Assembly: GCA_963556495.2 (NCBI GenBank)
Contig: OY747707.1
Span: 29,093,871 to 29,157,870 of the forward strand
Direction of reading: 5' to 3'
Length of the DNA stretch: 64,000 bases
Origin: Valencia hispanica
Taxonomy: Eukaryota > Chordata > Actinopteri > Cyprinodontiformes > Valenciidae
Below are positions 11,938 to 24,844 of the stretch, piece after piece. The translations under genes were made by a program, and so were the position numbers. Position 1 is the first letter of the stretch, and the number at the start of each line of letters is the position of its first letter. Under the pieces are notes generated by a model. The model worked only from the letters and a program-made list of their open reading frames with translations. It did not search any database and was not told the DNA's origin.

Positions 11938-12633
11938 TTTATTATGAATTGTTGGGGTTTTTATTTCCTGATGTTATGGACACGGAGACGGAAAATTAAG
12001 GAGAAGAAAGAAGGAAGATGAAGAAGAGAGGTAGGAAACAAAATGTCATGAGAGAGGGTGAGTTGAAAATACAAGAGAGGAAGGGGAACAAAGAAAACAC
12101 AGGAAAACATTGAAGTCTGCCTCCATACCCACAGGACGGCAGAGAGAGGGGGAAAAACAAAACACGAAAAAGGAACATCGACAAAACCAACCAAACATTG
12201 TGAACTTAAGAATTACACAACCACATCACACAAAAATAGATATAAAAATACAACAACAATGTCACAGAAAAACTCATGGTACCGATTAATCAAGCTCTAG
12301 TAATGATAACCTCAGCCCAAGAATATATTCTTAAACACCAGTGACCCCACATCTATGTGTGTGTGTTAGCATGCTGGTGCATATAAAGTTTCTCCATAAG
12401 AGTGTTCGATAGTTGGTGTGAGAAGACATCAATCCGTCCCCCAGGAATCGATGCAGACATGAAGGAGATCGGAGCAAAGACGTCCAAAGGACCCCCAGAG
12501 CCCCAGGCGGACCCGGGCGGGGCCGACCGCATCCCCCAAGAGAGGAGAAAAGGAGAACCCCAGGGGAACATCCAGCGGCCACTATGCAGGGGCCCGGGGG
12601 GCAGCAGTGACGAGCCCACGGGCTCCGCCGGCT
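11899..12633 (-). mobile_element. LINE 3' tail, copy 1
   Basis: On the minus strand this is a GC-rich upper part, a middle part with atattcttgggctgaggtta, and a lower part ending catcaggaaataaa, closed by a poly(A) run seen here as about 35 T at 11899-11934. The lower 450 bp match 23170-23624 on the plus strand. It is non-coding 3'-UTR-like material of an A-tailed non-LTR retroposon; I cannot name the family. Its insertion coincides with loss of the adjoining Tc1 segment. Confidence 0.7.
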
Positions 12634-13200
12634 GAATAATTACGCACACCCCACTTTTCAGTTATTTATTTGTAAAAAATGTTTGGAATCATGTATGATT
12701 TTCTTTCCACTTCTCACGTGTACACCACTTTGTATTGGTCTTTCAGATGGAATTCCAATAAAATTGATTCATGTTTGTGGCTGTAATGTGACAAAATGTG
12801 GAAAAGTTCAAGGGGGCTAAATACTTTTGCAAGCCACTGTAGGCATCACAGTTTGGTTCTCATACAACTTAGGTTTTCCTATTTTGTATTTTGTATTCAA
12901 CTCATCAATTGAACAAAAAGGTTTTTTTTGTTGACTAATATGCTTGACCCACTAACGGGAAATAATGAAAAAAATTATTGGTGCTGTTTACTTCACCTTT
13001 CATAGCTCATAATGTAATGCCTGATCTATGTAAAAAAAAATATATTTCTTTGTCTATACAAAACAAAATAAAAAAGTATGAAAAAACTGTCTCATACAAT
13101 CTCATACAAGCAAAGCAGTTTTATATGCCACATGAAATTGATGCATTATAATGTGAATAAGAAAGATTTTTTGTGGATTTGTAGAGTTTTTTTACTCTAA

Positions 13201-13386
<186 letters not shown>

Positions 13387-15479
13387 TGAAAACTGTCTTG
13401 TTCCTTGTAACTATGTCATTGTAGTTGGAAGTTAAAACTGCATATTGCGATCGTTATTCAAAGAGAGAAAATTGACCAAATAAACCACGTACTCTGTTTA
13501 ACTTGGTCATCTTCTACCACTATCTAACTTTTTGGTTTGACAGCTTAAGTGAAAGTCTCTGCTTGATTCCTCATCATTGAGAAATTATGGTAACAGCGTC
13601 TTGCTTTGGTTCCTCCTCATTTATATGTCTGGCTTTTAAAAAGCTAAAGCAAGTGAAGAGAATTACAGTCGTCTCTCTGGGGATTTCTGAAAGTGAGACA
13701 AACGGATGCCTTGAGACAGTTTAACTTTATTTCCGCTTGTTGAAACTGATACGGCATTAAGAAAATGCCAGCCCGCGGGTGGGTGTCAGCCGAGTGGAGG
13801 GAGGGGAGAAGACTCCCACGGCCTGTACTGTGAAGAGAGCAGTTCCCCATCCCTGACAGAGGATTAGCCCTCTACCCCCCAAACATGAGAAAGCCGCTTA
13901 AAAGAAGCTCCCCATTCTCACAGTCACCGTCACAGCGAACACCGTCACTTAGCCCAAGTCTCAAATATTTCTCGGCTCTAGCCAAGATGCCCAAAAACAG
14001 TTTCATTAATGCTCCTCTGTGGATTTGATAGGTTTCTGGCATCGCTGCTTCTTCAGATGAAGTTTTACTTCGTCGTCTAAACTTGTTAGAGATGGATTTG
14101 ATGTATGTTTGATGGGATTTTGTTTGCCTCTCCTAAAGGGAAGACTTAAAAAGTGCCAGGTTATGAGCCAAAACTTCAACTGCACATTCATTTGTCACAT
14201 ACAGTGTGACATTTTCATTCTGTAGGCAGCACTTAGAGAAGTTTTTAAAACTTTTTATCTTTTCCATTGATATTAATTAATCAAAAAAAAAACTAGATTT
14301 AAATTATTTTAATAAATATCACAAATAAAGCAATATCTAGATAACTTTTCACATAGAGCAAACTTTCCTTAATGCTAGCTGCCTTAATTTACTCTTAGAA
14401 AATTGAAAGCTGAACGATTACGATGTAGTCCTATTGATGAGATTTGGTTCTGATAGGTTTGTAACATCATATGGCATTAAAAAGGATCTATTTCAGTCTC
14501 TATTGAACCCTCAGGAATGTCTTAGTGTAACATGAATTCTGTGGCAAACAGAGGGCTTGGAACTGCTGGAGCACATAATTGGCGCATGGAAAGCTGTGCT
14601 TGAAAGCAGTTTTCCAACCTAACACTGAATCCTCAATTAAAGTGTGTCACAGAACTAGTCTGTTTAGGACTTCGGCTGGCTTTATGACAAGGTGGTATTT
14701 TGGTGACATAGGAAAAAGCTCATTGGAGGTGAAGAGGTGGAACATTTTGGGAAGGCACAGGTAGCAGGGATTAGGTTTTGAAAGCTTTATTATTCTGTAT
14801 AGAAACTGAGCTGTTAGTCTTGACCCTTCTGACCCCACAGGACAGATTTGTTGAGATGCGATTTTTCCTTTTAACACTAAATGTTCTTTGCGGCTTTTTT
14901 AGGTTTTGGACTATTTATTTACTACAACCACAATCTTCAACTTAATTCATTAGGATATTTTGTGATTCACCAACACAAAGTTGAGTACATTATGAAGTGT
15001 AAAAACAAACTATGCATCAATTTCAAATCTTTTATGAATAACAACTTGGAATGTGTGGCGTTCATTTGTATTTAGCCACTTTTACTTCTAAATAAAATGG
15101 TCAGTGTCAGAGACATTGTTCCTAGCTAATATCACAATTTCATTGTGATTTGTAAAGCTTTTTAGCTGGTTGACCTACAATCTAAAAGCCGTTTTTAAAT
15201 TCATCAAACAACTATTATATCATGCAGTATTACAGTGTTACCATCACCCTTTTTGTACACTACTGCAAAGCAACTTATTTACATGCTCCAAAAGACTTTA
15301 GGCTAAGAGGAAATATATTCTATGTTTTGTCGTTACCTTTTTTCAGTTCAGTGTCTTTTTTGCTGGGCAACAAATAGCCAATCATTACACTTAAGTAGTT
15401 ATAGGACAGTTACTACAGTATAAATACTTAGTTGTATTAATGAAAGAATGACAAGATTATCGAATCGTTGAAATAAAAC

Positions 15480-16190
15480 CAACATAAGTCCTATCTTCAG
15501 TTGCCATAAGTCATATCAAGGACTTGGCAAACATGTAAAACAAGGTGCTCTGCTCAGATGAAACAAAAATATAACTTTTCGGTCCATATGAAAAACACTT
15601 TATGTGCAGAAACACACCATATTCACTTTTAAAGTTGGTGGTGTCAGCATCATGCTGTGGGGATGATTTTCTTCAGCAGGAAAAGGAAACATTGTCAGAG
15701 TTTATGGGAGGATGGATGCCACTTAATAAAGGGCAATCCTGGATGAAAACCTCTTAGAGACTGCAAAAGATTTAAAACTGGGATGAAAGTTCATCTTCCA
15801 GCCATATAACTACCCTAAACAGATGGACGGTATAATGGTTTAAATCAGAACATGTTGATGTGCTAGAATGGCTTAGACTTAAACATAGTTCAGAGAAAAA
15901 TAGTGTTTTCAGATGCTTACCATCCAGTCTAATTGAGTTTGAACTCTTTTGAGTGAAGAATTTAAATTTCATTCATCGGATGTCCAAAGCTTGTAGAGAC
16001 ACACAATAAAAGTCTTGCAGATGTTATTGCAAAACAATGTGGTTCTTCAAACTGTTAAATCTCACCATACGTTATTTTGATATATCTGACAAATAAACTC
16101 CCAATAAAAAGTCCTAAGGATTCTAGCTGCTACGTGAAAAACATGTTCAAATATTGATAGGGCATGAATACTTTTGCAAGACACTTAGAC
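15480..16190 (+). mobile_element. Tc1-like relic
   Basis: Sense-strand transposase traces: tgctctgctcagatgaaac near 15548 (W-S-D-E block), then ggtgtcagcatcatgctgtg near 15640 (GGGS-M-WG block). The right end reads gaatacttttgcaagacact at about 16167-16186, a decayed Tc1 terminus. No frame is open and the left end is not resolved. Confidence 0.65.
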
Positions 16191-17150
16191 TAAATGCTGA
16201 CATTTAACCTTTTAGACAGATTATTTGTTTTTCTTTCTGGTCTAATCTCGCAGTTTCAAAATAAATGTATTGTGTCTAGAACTGAAGTCAGATTGATATC
16301 TGTAGTAAAAGATTGTAACTGGCTATGATTAAGATAAGATGAAAACATAAAATCTTGATAAAGATGTCTGCTACCCTGTATCACCTCTATCTGTGTCACC
16401 TCTGTTTCAATATCAATATTATCTTTTTTCGGGCATGGTAATTAGAATCTCTTAGGACTCCTAAATCCAGAGTAATATTGCTTGTGATTGTTGCATGATA
16501 ACACAATGCAGAACAAAATAAGATCAGAAAACCTTACCTTCAGCAGTTTTTTTGCTTTGTGCTTTAATCTTTCAGTCACAAAAAATGTTATTTCTTGTTA
16601 TTTCTCATGTTGTTATTTCTTATTCCTCACTATATCCTCATGTCTCTACTTCTCTCTATCACCTTTTGTCCTCATCTCTCAAAAGGTTCAGAACATTTAT
16701 ATGACATCAATACATAGTGACCTGCAGAGCATTGAAACATATGTTACTATTGCTCAGAAAGTGATTTAAAGCAATACATCAGAAAACATTTCAAACTAAT
16801 GCTATGGAGGAAATGAAGGCTTGTGCTGCTCATCATGAATCATCAGACTAATGGTTTGGGGAATGGACAGACTCATCTTGTTGTGTGTTGTCCTGTCACC
16901 ATGAACATGCAGATTTGTTAGTTATGCAATGAGAAAATAAGTCCAGGTCAAAGCATCAGAAGACTATACATTAGTTTTCCAATCAAAAATCTAAAAAAAT
17001 AATTACCATGACAAAGAAATCAGAAAGCAGAAAGGATTTTGTTTTGCCCTGTCATTACACCAGGCTCCCTCTAAGGGACTTGGCCCACACTTTGAGAATC
17101 TGTGACACACACTCATAATAGTCGTAAATGTCAAATTAATTTCAGATTTT

Positions 17151-17450
17151 CCATCCATCCATCCATTTTCTTCCGCTTATCCGGGGTCGGGTCGCGGGGG
17201 CAGCAGCCTAAGCAAAGAGACCCAGACTTCCCTCTCCCCAGCCACTTGTTCCAGCTCCTCGGGAGGAACCCCAAGGCGCTCCCAGGCCAGCCGAGAAACA
17301 TAGTCCCTCCAGCGTGTCCTAGGCCTTCCCCTGGGAGGCGTCCAGGAGGCATCCTGACCAGATGCCCGAGCCACCTCAACTGACTCCTCTCGATGTGGAG
17401 AAGCAGCGGCTCTACTCTGAGCCCCCTCCGGATGACTGAGCTTCTCACCC
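17151..17450 (-). mobile_element. Rex3/RTE-type retroposon tail
   Basis: Perfect 11-bp target duplication tttcagatttt at 17140-17150 and 17451-17461. The minus strand encodes the same Rex3 C-terminal region as the copy at 3914-4323 (RMPPGRLPGEG, LAWERLG) and ends in a short GATG tail, seen here as ccatccatccatcc. About 300 bp, heavily 5'-truncated. Confidence 0.9.
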
Positions 17451-18540
17451 TTTCAGATTTTATAATAATTTATTTGAACTGTTCCTTTTGCAGGGTGGAA
17501 TGATTATACAACTTATATCTTCATATATAAAAAAACAAGAGTGAGATGCATTATATTGATTTCCCAAAAATCTAAACTTTTAATACACACTCAACAAAAT
17601 CTTTAATTAAACAATGCTGAAGTTTCTGGATTGTCTTTAACTTAACAAGATAAGGTCTACTTTCTTCATGTTTATGTTTATGATTTATTGCAGCTGGTAG
17701 TTTCTCTTCAACAGCATAAAATCATTGAACTGGTCAATAGTCTAACTAAAAGAAAAGTCCAAGAAAATTAGCAAGAAACTGTGGATACATTTAAATTTCA
17801 GCCCTTGTCCCTGGAAAAAATGGAAAATTGGTTTTGATGTTGAAGAGCAATCCATAAACTACCAAACCAAGGGACAATCACAAAATGAAAGATGTTGGAA
17901 GACCTTGTTAGTGTCAAAATGTAAGTTGGCCCTTACATTCCCATAGACTGAGAGGTTGCAGACCAAAAAAGAAGCCCTGCAACAAAACCGATTACTTAAA
18001 GTTCTACTGAAAAACAGTCAAGCAAGGTGATAGCTGCATCATATTGAGGGTTTGTTTGGCTGCTAGTGGTAAAGTGGTAAAAGAAGGCAAGCTCTGTATT
18101 TAACTACCAATTCTCTCAAGAACTATCCAGGTATAATTATGCGACAAAAAGTGTGTGGTTTTGGTGAATCATCATAAGTAGTTTTTATTGAAATATCAAT
18201 GGTTGTATGTGTGCATGTTTGTGGCTATATGTATCATTTTGACCATGTGTGGGTTTGAGAAAAGCATGATAATTTCAAATTAGTACATTTACCATTTATT
18301 TAGAATAAAATATTCCAGCTGTATGTTCGAATAAGTCATAGTCCAAAGTTATTATAGTTTGCATGCCTAAACATTTGACTGGAACTGTATATGCTTTTCT
18401 CAAATGGTTGTCTTGACATTTTAGACTGGTCTTTCACATGGTGAATTAGCTGTAGCAATAGACCCTTGCTAACAGAAGCTTTTACATTTGCCTATATTTA
18501 TGAGCTGTTTCCACATGGAAAATATTTCTTGATAAGCTTT

Positions 18541-19090
18541 GCCCCTTTTCCATTAGGGTTGGCTTGGTTTGGCCTGGGTCAACTCAGCACGTATTAGCGC
18601 GTTTCCACTACCTTAGTCTGGCCTGAGCTGTCCTCTTTTTTCGGACTAACTCTGTCTCAGTCCAAACCCAACCCAACACACCACAACACGCCCACCTATG
18701 GACTGATTGGTCCGGTAAAGTGATGTCACTCTCACGCCTACCTACGTAGTGGTAGCCACTGATTGGCCTGGCGTTGTGAGTTTGAAGTGATATCTCAGAA
18801 TGGCGACGCATGGCTTCTCTCAACGGCTGGAGTGGGGCAAACCGCAAGCACTGGAAGTGTTTTGCAGAAATGCACGGCATTTATGGTAAAAGGGCGGCGA
18901 GCAATGGTAGAGAGAGTGGGCTAGATGCCGATGCTCCAGCATAATGTTGGAAAACGGTGAGTGATGACTGAGTTTTACTGGAACCTTGCTACACTGAGCC
19001 TGCCCATGTCCTCGCCCACTGCCGCGTTCCTGAGATGGTAATGAAAACCCAACACGACCCAGGCCGAGCTGAACCTAGTGGAAAAGAGGC
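18541..19090. mobile_element. non-autonomous DNA element candidate
   Basis: Inverted termini: gccccttttccattagggtt on the left; the right end gaacctagtggaaaagaggc has reverse complement gcctcttttccactaggttc, matching 17 of 20. The internal 'gtttccactac' and 'ggcctg/caggcc' words fit a fold-back element. No transposase. The target duplication is unclear, so the superfamily is undecided (hAT or PIF/Harbinger). Confidence 0.5.
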
Positions 19091-19242
19091 ATTTGTTGCA
19101 CTTTGCACTGAATCAAATAATATCTGTAAACAACCCAAAACAATTATTTTCCAATCATAGCAGTGTACAAGCCATGTTTATTAAACTCAAAAGATCAATG
19201 TGTTGGAGCAAAGTTAGCATGAGCATTGAATAGAGTTCCTGA

Positions 19243-19936
<694 letters not shown>

Positions 19937-20109
19937 GTGCAGATGAAGGCGGTGGTGGAGGAGCTGCCCAACAAGCTGGAAACGGTGCTGACAGAGTCAG
20001 GCTCCAACTTCAGCATGGGTCAGAGACAGTTGGTGTGTCTGGCCAGAGCCATCCTCAGCGAAAACCGCATCCTCATTATTGATGAAGCCACAGCAAATGT
20101 AGACCCAAG
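19937..20109 (+). CDS. abcc4: abcc4 exon: ABC signature and Walker B
   Basis: 173 nt. It encodes [20 protein letters not shown], then the signature loop SNFSMGQRQ (FSMGQ at 20009-20023, the family's variant of LSGGQ), LARAIL, and Walker B plus D-loop [12 protein letters not shown]. The catalytic glutamate after the Walker B aspartate is present, so the second site is the hydrolytic one, as usual for ABCC proteins. The exon ends with AG, completed by A of the next exon to give Arg. The donor GTTAGG starts at 20110. Confidence 0.97.
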
Positions 20110-20589
20110 GTTAGGCGACACCTTGCTGCTACTATTTTCTTTTTTTTTTTTTTTACAAAAAGTTAATGAGAATCTTTTCTCTGTCTGGAATATTAGTGTA
20201 TAGTGGGTAACTTTAGATAAACAAAAAAAATTAACTAAAACACAAACTTTTTAATAGTTAATGTATATGTTTCTTTATATTTGCCAGTATAGCCGCTATT
20301 TCCTATTGAAAACTGATCATTTTGAAAACTGATCATATCTGCCCAGTGAACGACCACAATGTTTTTTAAATAAGGACTTGAAACAATCGGTACGAAAAGT
20401 TAGTCAAAATTTAAAAATTAGCTAAAATGCTAACATTAGTTGTCATGCTAATGTTAACTAGCATGCTATAACATCATTTATCAAAAACTAGCATAAATAC
20501 CAAAAAGGCTAAATGAAATACAAAAGGTTTAAAAGTTGAAGTAGCAGAAACTGTTGAAATACCATAATGTACAGTAATGAGTGTTATAA

Positions 20590-20800
20590 GCATTATGGAC
20601 ACAGTAATTGATACAGTATATGTTTTTGTCACCGTCTGACTGTTTGTTTGTTTGTTTGTTTGTTGTGTGTGTGTTAGTAAGATAACTCAAAAAGTTATGG
20701 ACAGATTTCAATGAAAATTTCAGAAAATGTCCGCGATGGGACCAGGAACAATTTGTGGCCCTGGCAGAGGTTTGCACTCTCTGAGTGATTTTCTAGTTGT
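20590..20800 (+). repeat. dispersed fish repeat with GTTT run
   Basis: A GTTT/GT run at 20640-20676 is followed by ataactcaaaaagttatgga and then by ggcagaggtttgcactctct plus gagtgattttctag. The last 40 bases recur with few changes at 48351-48388 inside another element, so this is a dispersed repeat. I cannot name its class. Confidence 0.5.
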
Positions 20801-21474
20801 ACAATGTTGAAACAGTATACCTACATACTGTAGATGTTTGAAACCAGAAGTTTTGTTAATTGTTAATTATCTGAAGACTTTAAAATGTATTTCAATGGCG
20901 GGAAAACCTGTGAAAAAAGGGAGATAGTGAAAAAACTAAAAACACAAAGGGCCTGATTAACAATATTCCAAATAAAGAGCACAAAATTGTGTCCGCCGCA
21001 AAACTTTTGCTCGAAGGGTGTGTTCCTGATTTGCGGGTGATCTACTAAGATTGTGTGAGCAAATGATAACAGGTGCAAAGAGCCAAATTCAAATGAGGAC
21101 TTTGCGTCAACCGCTGTGTGTTCCAGCCTTTCTGGCCCATTCACTGCGACCCCAGCCAGAGAGAGGAGGATTAGGCGCAGTGGATTCATCATTTGGCAAA
21201 AAAGAAAAAGGGAAAAAAATAACATACCTATCAAGTCTATGGCTGCTAAAGAGTTAATTACTATTAGGCAGGGGTGTGAATGATATTTTTCGTTTGTATT
21301 AATAAACTTAATGTGTGAGGTATACATGTGCCTCTCTGTGCTCCATGCTTTATGCTCCAAAACAAGACTGCTCGCTTAGTCCTAAGATGTCCATATTCTA
21401 CTAATGTTGAAATGCACTGCACTTTATCATGGCCTCTATTAAATGTCAAGTTGCAGTACAACCTACTCATAATT

Positions 21475-21600
21475 AGTGCTGTCAAGAGATTAAAAAAACT
21501 TTGAGACTAATTATTATCTGTAATTAATTCATCTAATTAATCTCTTTTTTAATTGCACCTAATAATTGCTGAGAAAAGCCCTCATCTTGAGGTATTTTCA
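21475..21600. mobile_element. hAT-like MITE fragment
   Basis: Starts agtgctgtcaagagattaaa and continues with the TTAAT/ATTAAT-rich sequence characteristic of the fish GCTGTCAA family, also present at 2493-2656. No matching opposite end was seen, so this is one end or a truncated copy. Confidence 0.4.
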
Positions 21601-22194
21601 TTTAAATTCATTACATTATTGTGGGAGAACAAATATATATAAAAAAGTGGCTTTATGAAGTAATTTATTGTTTTTAACAGACTTGAACAGAAGCAGTCCC
21701 TGACATTTACATTTCTGTTTTTGAGACTAGTCCCAGTGCTGCCTGCCTGCAACTTCGTCTTCGAGCATGCGCGATTCATTAGCATTCTGGAATCAGTGGG
21801 GTAAATATCTGCTCTGAGTCCAGATGGACCTGGGGGCGAGCGGAACTGCAGCGCGCGGACTGCCTGCCTGCCTGCTGTGATCGCTTCGAGACGGGAGACA
21901 AGCCAACGGCTGCACCACTGTTCAGTGAGAGTAACAAGAATACATGCTTAACATAAAAGCATCTCAGGAATAGAATAAATTTTCTAAAAATATTAGACAA
22001 CTAAAAGGCATGTATTCTTTAAAAAAAGTATTAAAATCTAATTTTAGCTTTGGATCTACCTGAATGTTTTAGGTATTTTATTGAATGTTGGAAATTTACA
22101 AGTTAATTACATCTGTCTTTTGTATGTAATCTGAAATGTATGAATTTTGTTTCTAAAATGTCATATGTGTAATTGTCAGTGTGGCGTTGTACAT

Positions 22195-22285
22195 AATTGT
22201 TATATTTTATTAATTGGACCCCAGGAAGATTAGTAATCACTGCGGTGGAACCTAATGGGGATCCAAATAAATAAACAAATTAACA
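22195..22285 (+). repeat. retroposon 3' tail
   Basis: The words ggaccccaggaagattag and aatggggatccaaataaata form the typical end of a common fish non-LTR element or SINE, closed by an AAATA-type tail. Only the tail is evident. Confidence 0.4.
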
Positions 22286-22563
22286 GCAGGTTTATAAACA
22301 ACTTTGAGCGCACAGTGAATTATGATGCTTCTTTGGAAAAAAAGGGAAAAAATCAACATAACTGTCAGGTTTATGGCTATTAGAGTGTTAACTACTATTA
22401 GGTTAGAATGTTAGTGAACTATATTTTTCATTTGTCAGCAATAAACTTATGTTGAATTGTGGTAGCGCAAAGTTAAGACTTGGCTTTTAGAGGCGGTCAA
22501 AATAGGCGCATAAACAACCGGTGCAAACTGTTTCATTTTTGATACTTATTTGCACGCTTCTGT

Positions 22564-23624
22564 TTGCCACTGACCATCAGGGGTTGGGGTCCAGGAGGTG
22601 GATCAGGTGGTCTTATCGGGGTCCTGGGCCGATGGGCTGCTTCGCCACTGTGGGGGCTTTGGCGGTCTGCTTATCTCCATCCTAGAGGGTATGGGGTCTG
22701 CCTCATGGGTCTGGGGCTGTTTGCTCTGCTGGGGCATTGGTACCTGGACCTGGGAGTACAGAGTGTGTATGGGGCGTACAAGTGAATGTACAACGTCCTT
22801 TCTTGGGTGTCTTGGTGTGCCGGTGAAAGTGTATGTGCATAAGGGGGGGGTATGTATGACTGTGTCTTGTGTGTCTCTGTCTACCTGTCAGGTTGGGTCC
22901 TGGGCTGCCCTCCCGTGAGGTGCATCTCAGGCCTATGTCCCCTCCATCACTCCCTGCCAGTGACTGATGCCCCTGCCCATTGGTGCGTTGGTGGCTCTCG
23001 GTGTCTGGGGCTGGTGCTCGGGGGCGGTCCGGTTCAGCCCTGGTGCGTGTCTGACCGGGCATGAGTGGACCGGTGTGTCGGTTGGCCGATGTGCTGGGTC
23101 AAGGTCTTCTTCTGTTGGTCGGGGTACCTCTTTCGGGGGTGCCATTGTTGGGTGGTACCTTTTCGATGGCTTGGTGGGTTACGGATCCAGCGTTTTCCGC
23201 CTCCTGTTCTGTATGTTTCGTGCTTGGTCCGTTCACTCGTGGTGCACCTTACATGCACCAGCATGTTCACACACACACATAGGTGTGGGGACTCCCGTGT
23301 TTGCAGATATATTCTTGGGCTGAGGTTATCATTACTAGATTTTGAATAATCGGTGCCATGAGCTTTTCAGTGACGTTGTTGTATTTATATATCCATATTT
23401 GTGTGTTGTGGTTGTATAGTTCTTAGTTCACATTGTTTGTTTTGTTTTGTTAATGTTGCTCCTTTTTTTTTGGGGGGGGGGGGGGGCGCTTTTTTTTTTT
23501 TACCCTCTCTAGTATCGTCATCTCACACTCTCTCTCTCTCTTTGTTTCCTACCTCGCTTCTTCATCTTCTTTCTTTATTCCCCCTTATTTTCCGTCTCCG
23601 TGTCCATAACATCAGAAAATAAAA
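22564..23624 (+). mobile_element. LINE 3' tail, copy 2
   Basis: GC-rich G/T-biased upper part, then atgcaccagcatgttcacac, atattcttgggctgaggtta and the closing ccgtgtccataacatcag, in the same order as copy 1 at 11899-12633 on the other strand. Open frames here are by-products of the biased composition. The left boundary is approximate. The 3' tail is cut at 23625 by the small retroposon. Confidence 0.65.
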
Positions 23625-23630
23625 CCAACA

Positions 23631-23784
23631 GCAATCTCTAATAAAGATTTATCACACATATATATCAAGTGGAGTGCTATAGCAAAAGCTGTAATGCTCC
23701 ACTTGAGAAAGTAAATCTGTTGGGCTTCTACTTGGTACTCAGACACAAATTCTGAGTGCCACACTGCCAGACAGGACACGGGAA
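23631..23784 (+). mobile_element. small A-tailed retroposon, copy B (H/ACA-like fold)
   Basis: About 152 nt ending in an A run at 23783-23788. Hairpin 1: TCAAGTGGAG (23665-23674) pairs with CTCCACTTGA (23697-23706) around an AAAA-capped top; a possible lower stem is AGATTTA (23645-23651) with TAAATCT (23712-23718). Hairpin 2: GGTACTCAGA (23734-23743) pairs with TCTGAGTGCC (23751-23760), with lower stem CTGTTGG (23717-23723) and CCAGACAG (23767-23774). ACA follows at 23776-23778, exactly 15 nt after the upper stem. A candidate H box AAAGTA is at 23708-23713 but overlaps the possible lower stem. The ccaaca word at 23625-23630 and 23791-23796 may be the target duplication. Confidence 0.55.
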
Positions 23785-24476
23785 AAAACCCCAACATATT
23801 TGCATGTTCTCCTCCCAATATTTTGTATCTTCTGACAGAAACGGCTATATTGCATATTCATTAAGGGCAAAAGCGCTAAATGGATTGCGCGCATCTTGCT
23901 GCAGAAGCAGTCCTATCTGCGCCTGCTTTGTAAATCCCCTGCAGCATGTTTTTACCCCCCACTGTTCGGTTTGCACACGTTTAACATGCGCAAACCATTG
24001 ATAAATCATGGCCCAAAAAGTCATAGCAATAATGTCCTGAATGAGCTTAACATTTTGGTCCCTGAATTGTTAAAATTACTTGAAAATTGGAGGAGTTAGC
24101 GGAAACAAATGTACGGAATAAAAATTATAATAATAATGGATCACTATATAGTGTGAATGGTTTCACACAGTTAGTTCAAATATGTACATACTGATCAGAG
24201 AAAATCTGATCACATTAAACAGAAAGTATCCAATGAAAGTTAATTTAAATAATAGTTTTTGTAGGTTTTACATTAATCTAAATGTCAGACATGGTTTAAC
24301 TTTGATTTGATGACAGTAAATTAGTATATTAAAAATAGTAAAACAAAACAAGGTTATCATAATGTAAAAATCTGTAACGTCTGCCAAGGTAAGAATGCCG
24401 GATGGTCCTCATTTTTTCTTTGTCTACCTTTGCACATACTTTGCAGCTGATGAGCCATTGTCCTGGCAAAGGGTAA

Positions 24477-24704
<228 letters not shown>

Positions 24705-24844
24705 TGAAATAATTTATTTTCCTTCTAAACCTTTAAAGCAGAAAACATCTGGGGGAAAACAATTTCGTTTTGTACTTTTAGCCTATTTTGTTAGTATTTC
24801 AGTATTTCATCTGAAAATGGAAAGACTGTTTCATTAAATGGACT

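Larger units (their letters stand above)
10606..12839 (-). mobile_element. Tc1-like transposon with long inverted repeats
   Basis: Flanked by TA (10604-10605 and 12840-12841), the Tc1/mariner target duplication. The left end cagtggcttgcaaaagtatt is mirrored by aatacttttgcaagccactg on the right. The inverted repeats extend about 200 bp each with few differences, so the copy is relatively young. The transposase region lies on the minus strand. About 735 bp of foreign LINE tail replaces the segment between the transposase 5' side and the right repeat. Confidence 0.9.
9935..13034 (-). mobile_element. old Tc1/mariner-type element, split by a younger Tc1
   Basis: The left part (about 9935-10605) and right part (12842-13034) belong to one decayed element with its transposase on the minus strand. 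Recognisable blocks are cagccctaacccatcaagg near the left end, gtgcatcaatgagccttgg near 10500, and cataatgtaatgcctgatc near the right end. These match a very common teleost Tc1-type family by recall of its layout. The two parts join without gap at the TA used by the inserted element. No open frame survives. The left boundary is approximate. Confidence 0.65.
20948..24016. mobile_element. composite DNA element with inverted ends
   Basis: The left end gggcctgattaacaat faces the right end attgataaatcatggccc (reverse complement GGGCCATGATTTATCAAT). The subterminal sequences are alike: GC-rich words such as 'gcgcaaacc' near the right end and 'gtccgccgcaaaact' near the left. Inside are a hAT-like MITE fragment, a retroposon tail, a second partial copy of the same family and a LINE tail. 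The block is therefore a nest rather than one element. No transposase frame was found. Confidence 0.5.

Noticed and set aside
17680..18160. Possible transposon body in the sixth long intron
   Set aside because: The text looks repeat-like (gttttgatgttgaagagcaa and similar) but I found no terminal repeats, no catalytic block and no second copy in the window, so no feature was called.
20863..21360. 165-residue minus-strand open frame
   Set aside because: It falls inside the composite DNA element and its repeated segment, and shows no recognisable domain.
22598..23323. Several overlapping open frames of 68-119 residues
   Set aside because: They lie in the GC/GT-biased LINE tail shared with 11899-12633, occur on both strands and in several frames, and encode low-complexity sequence.
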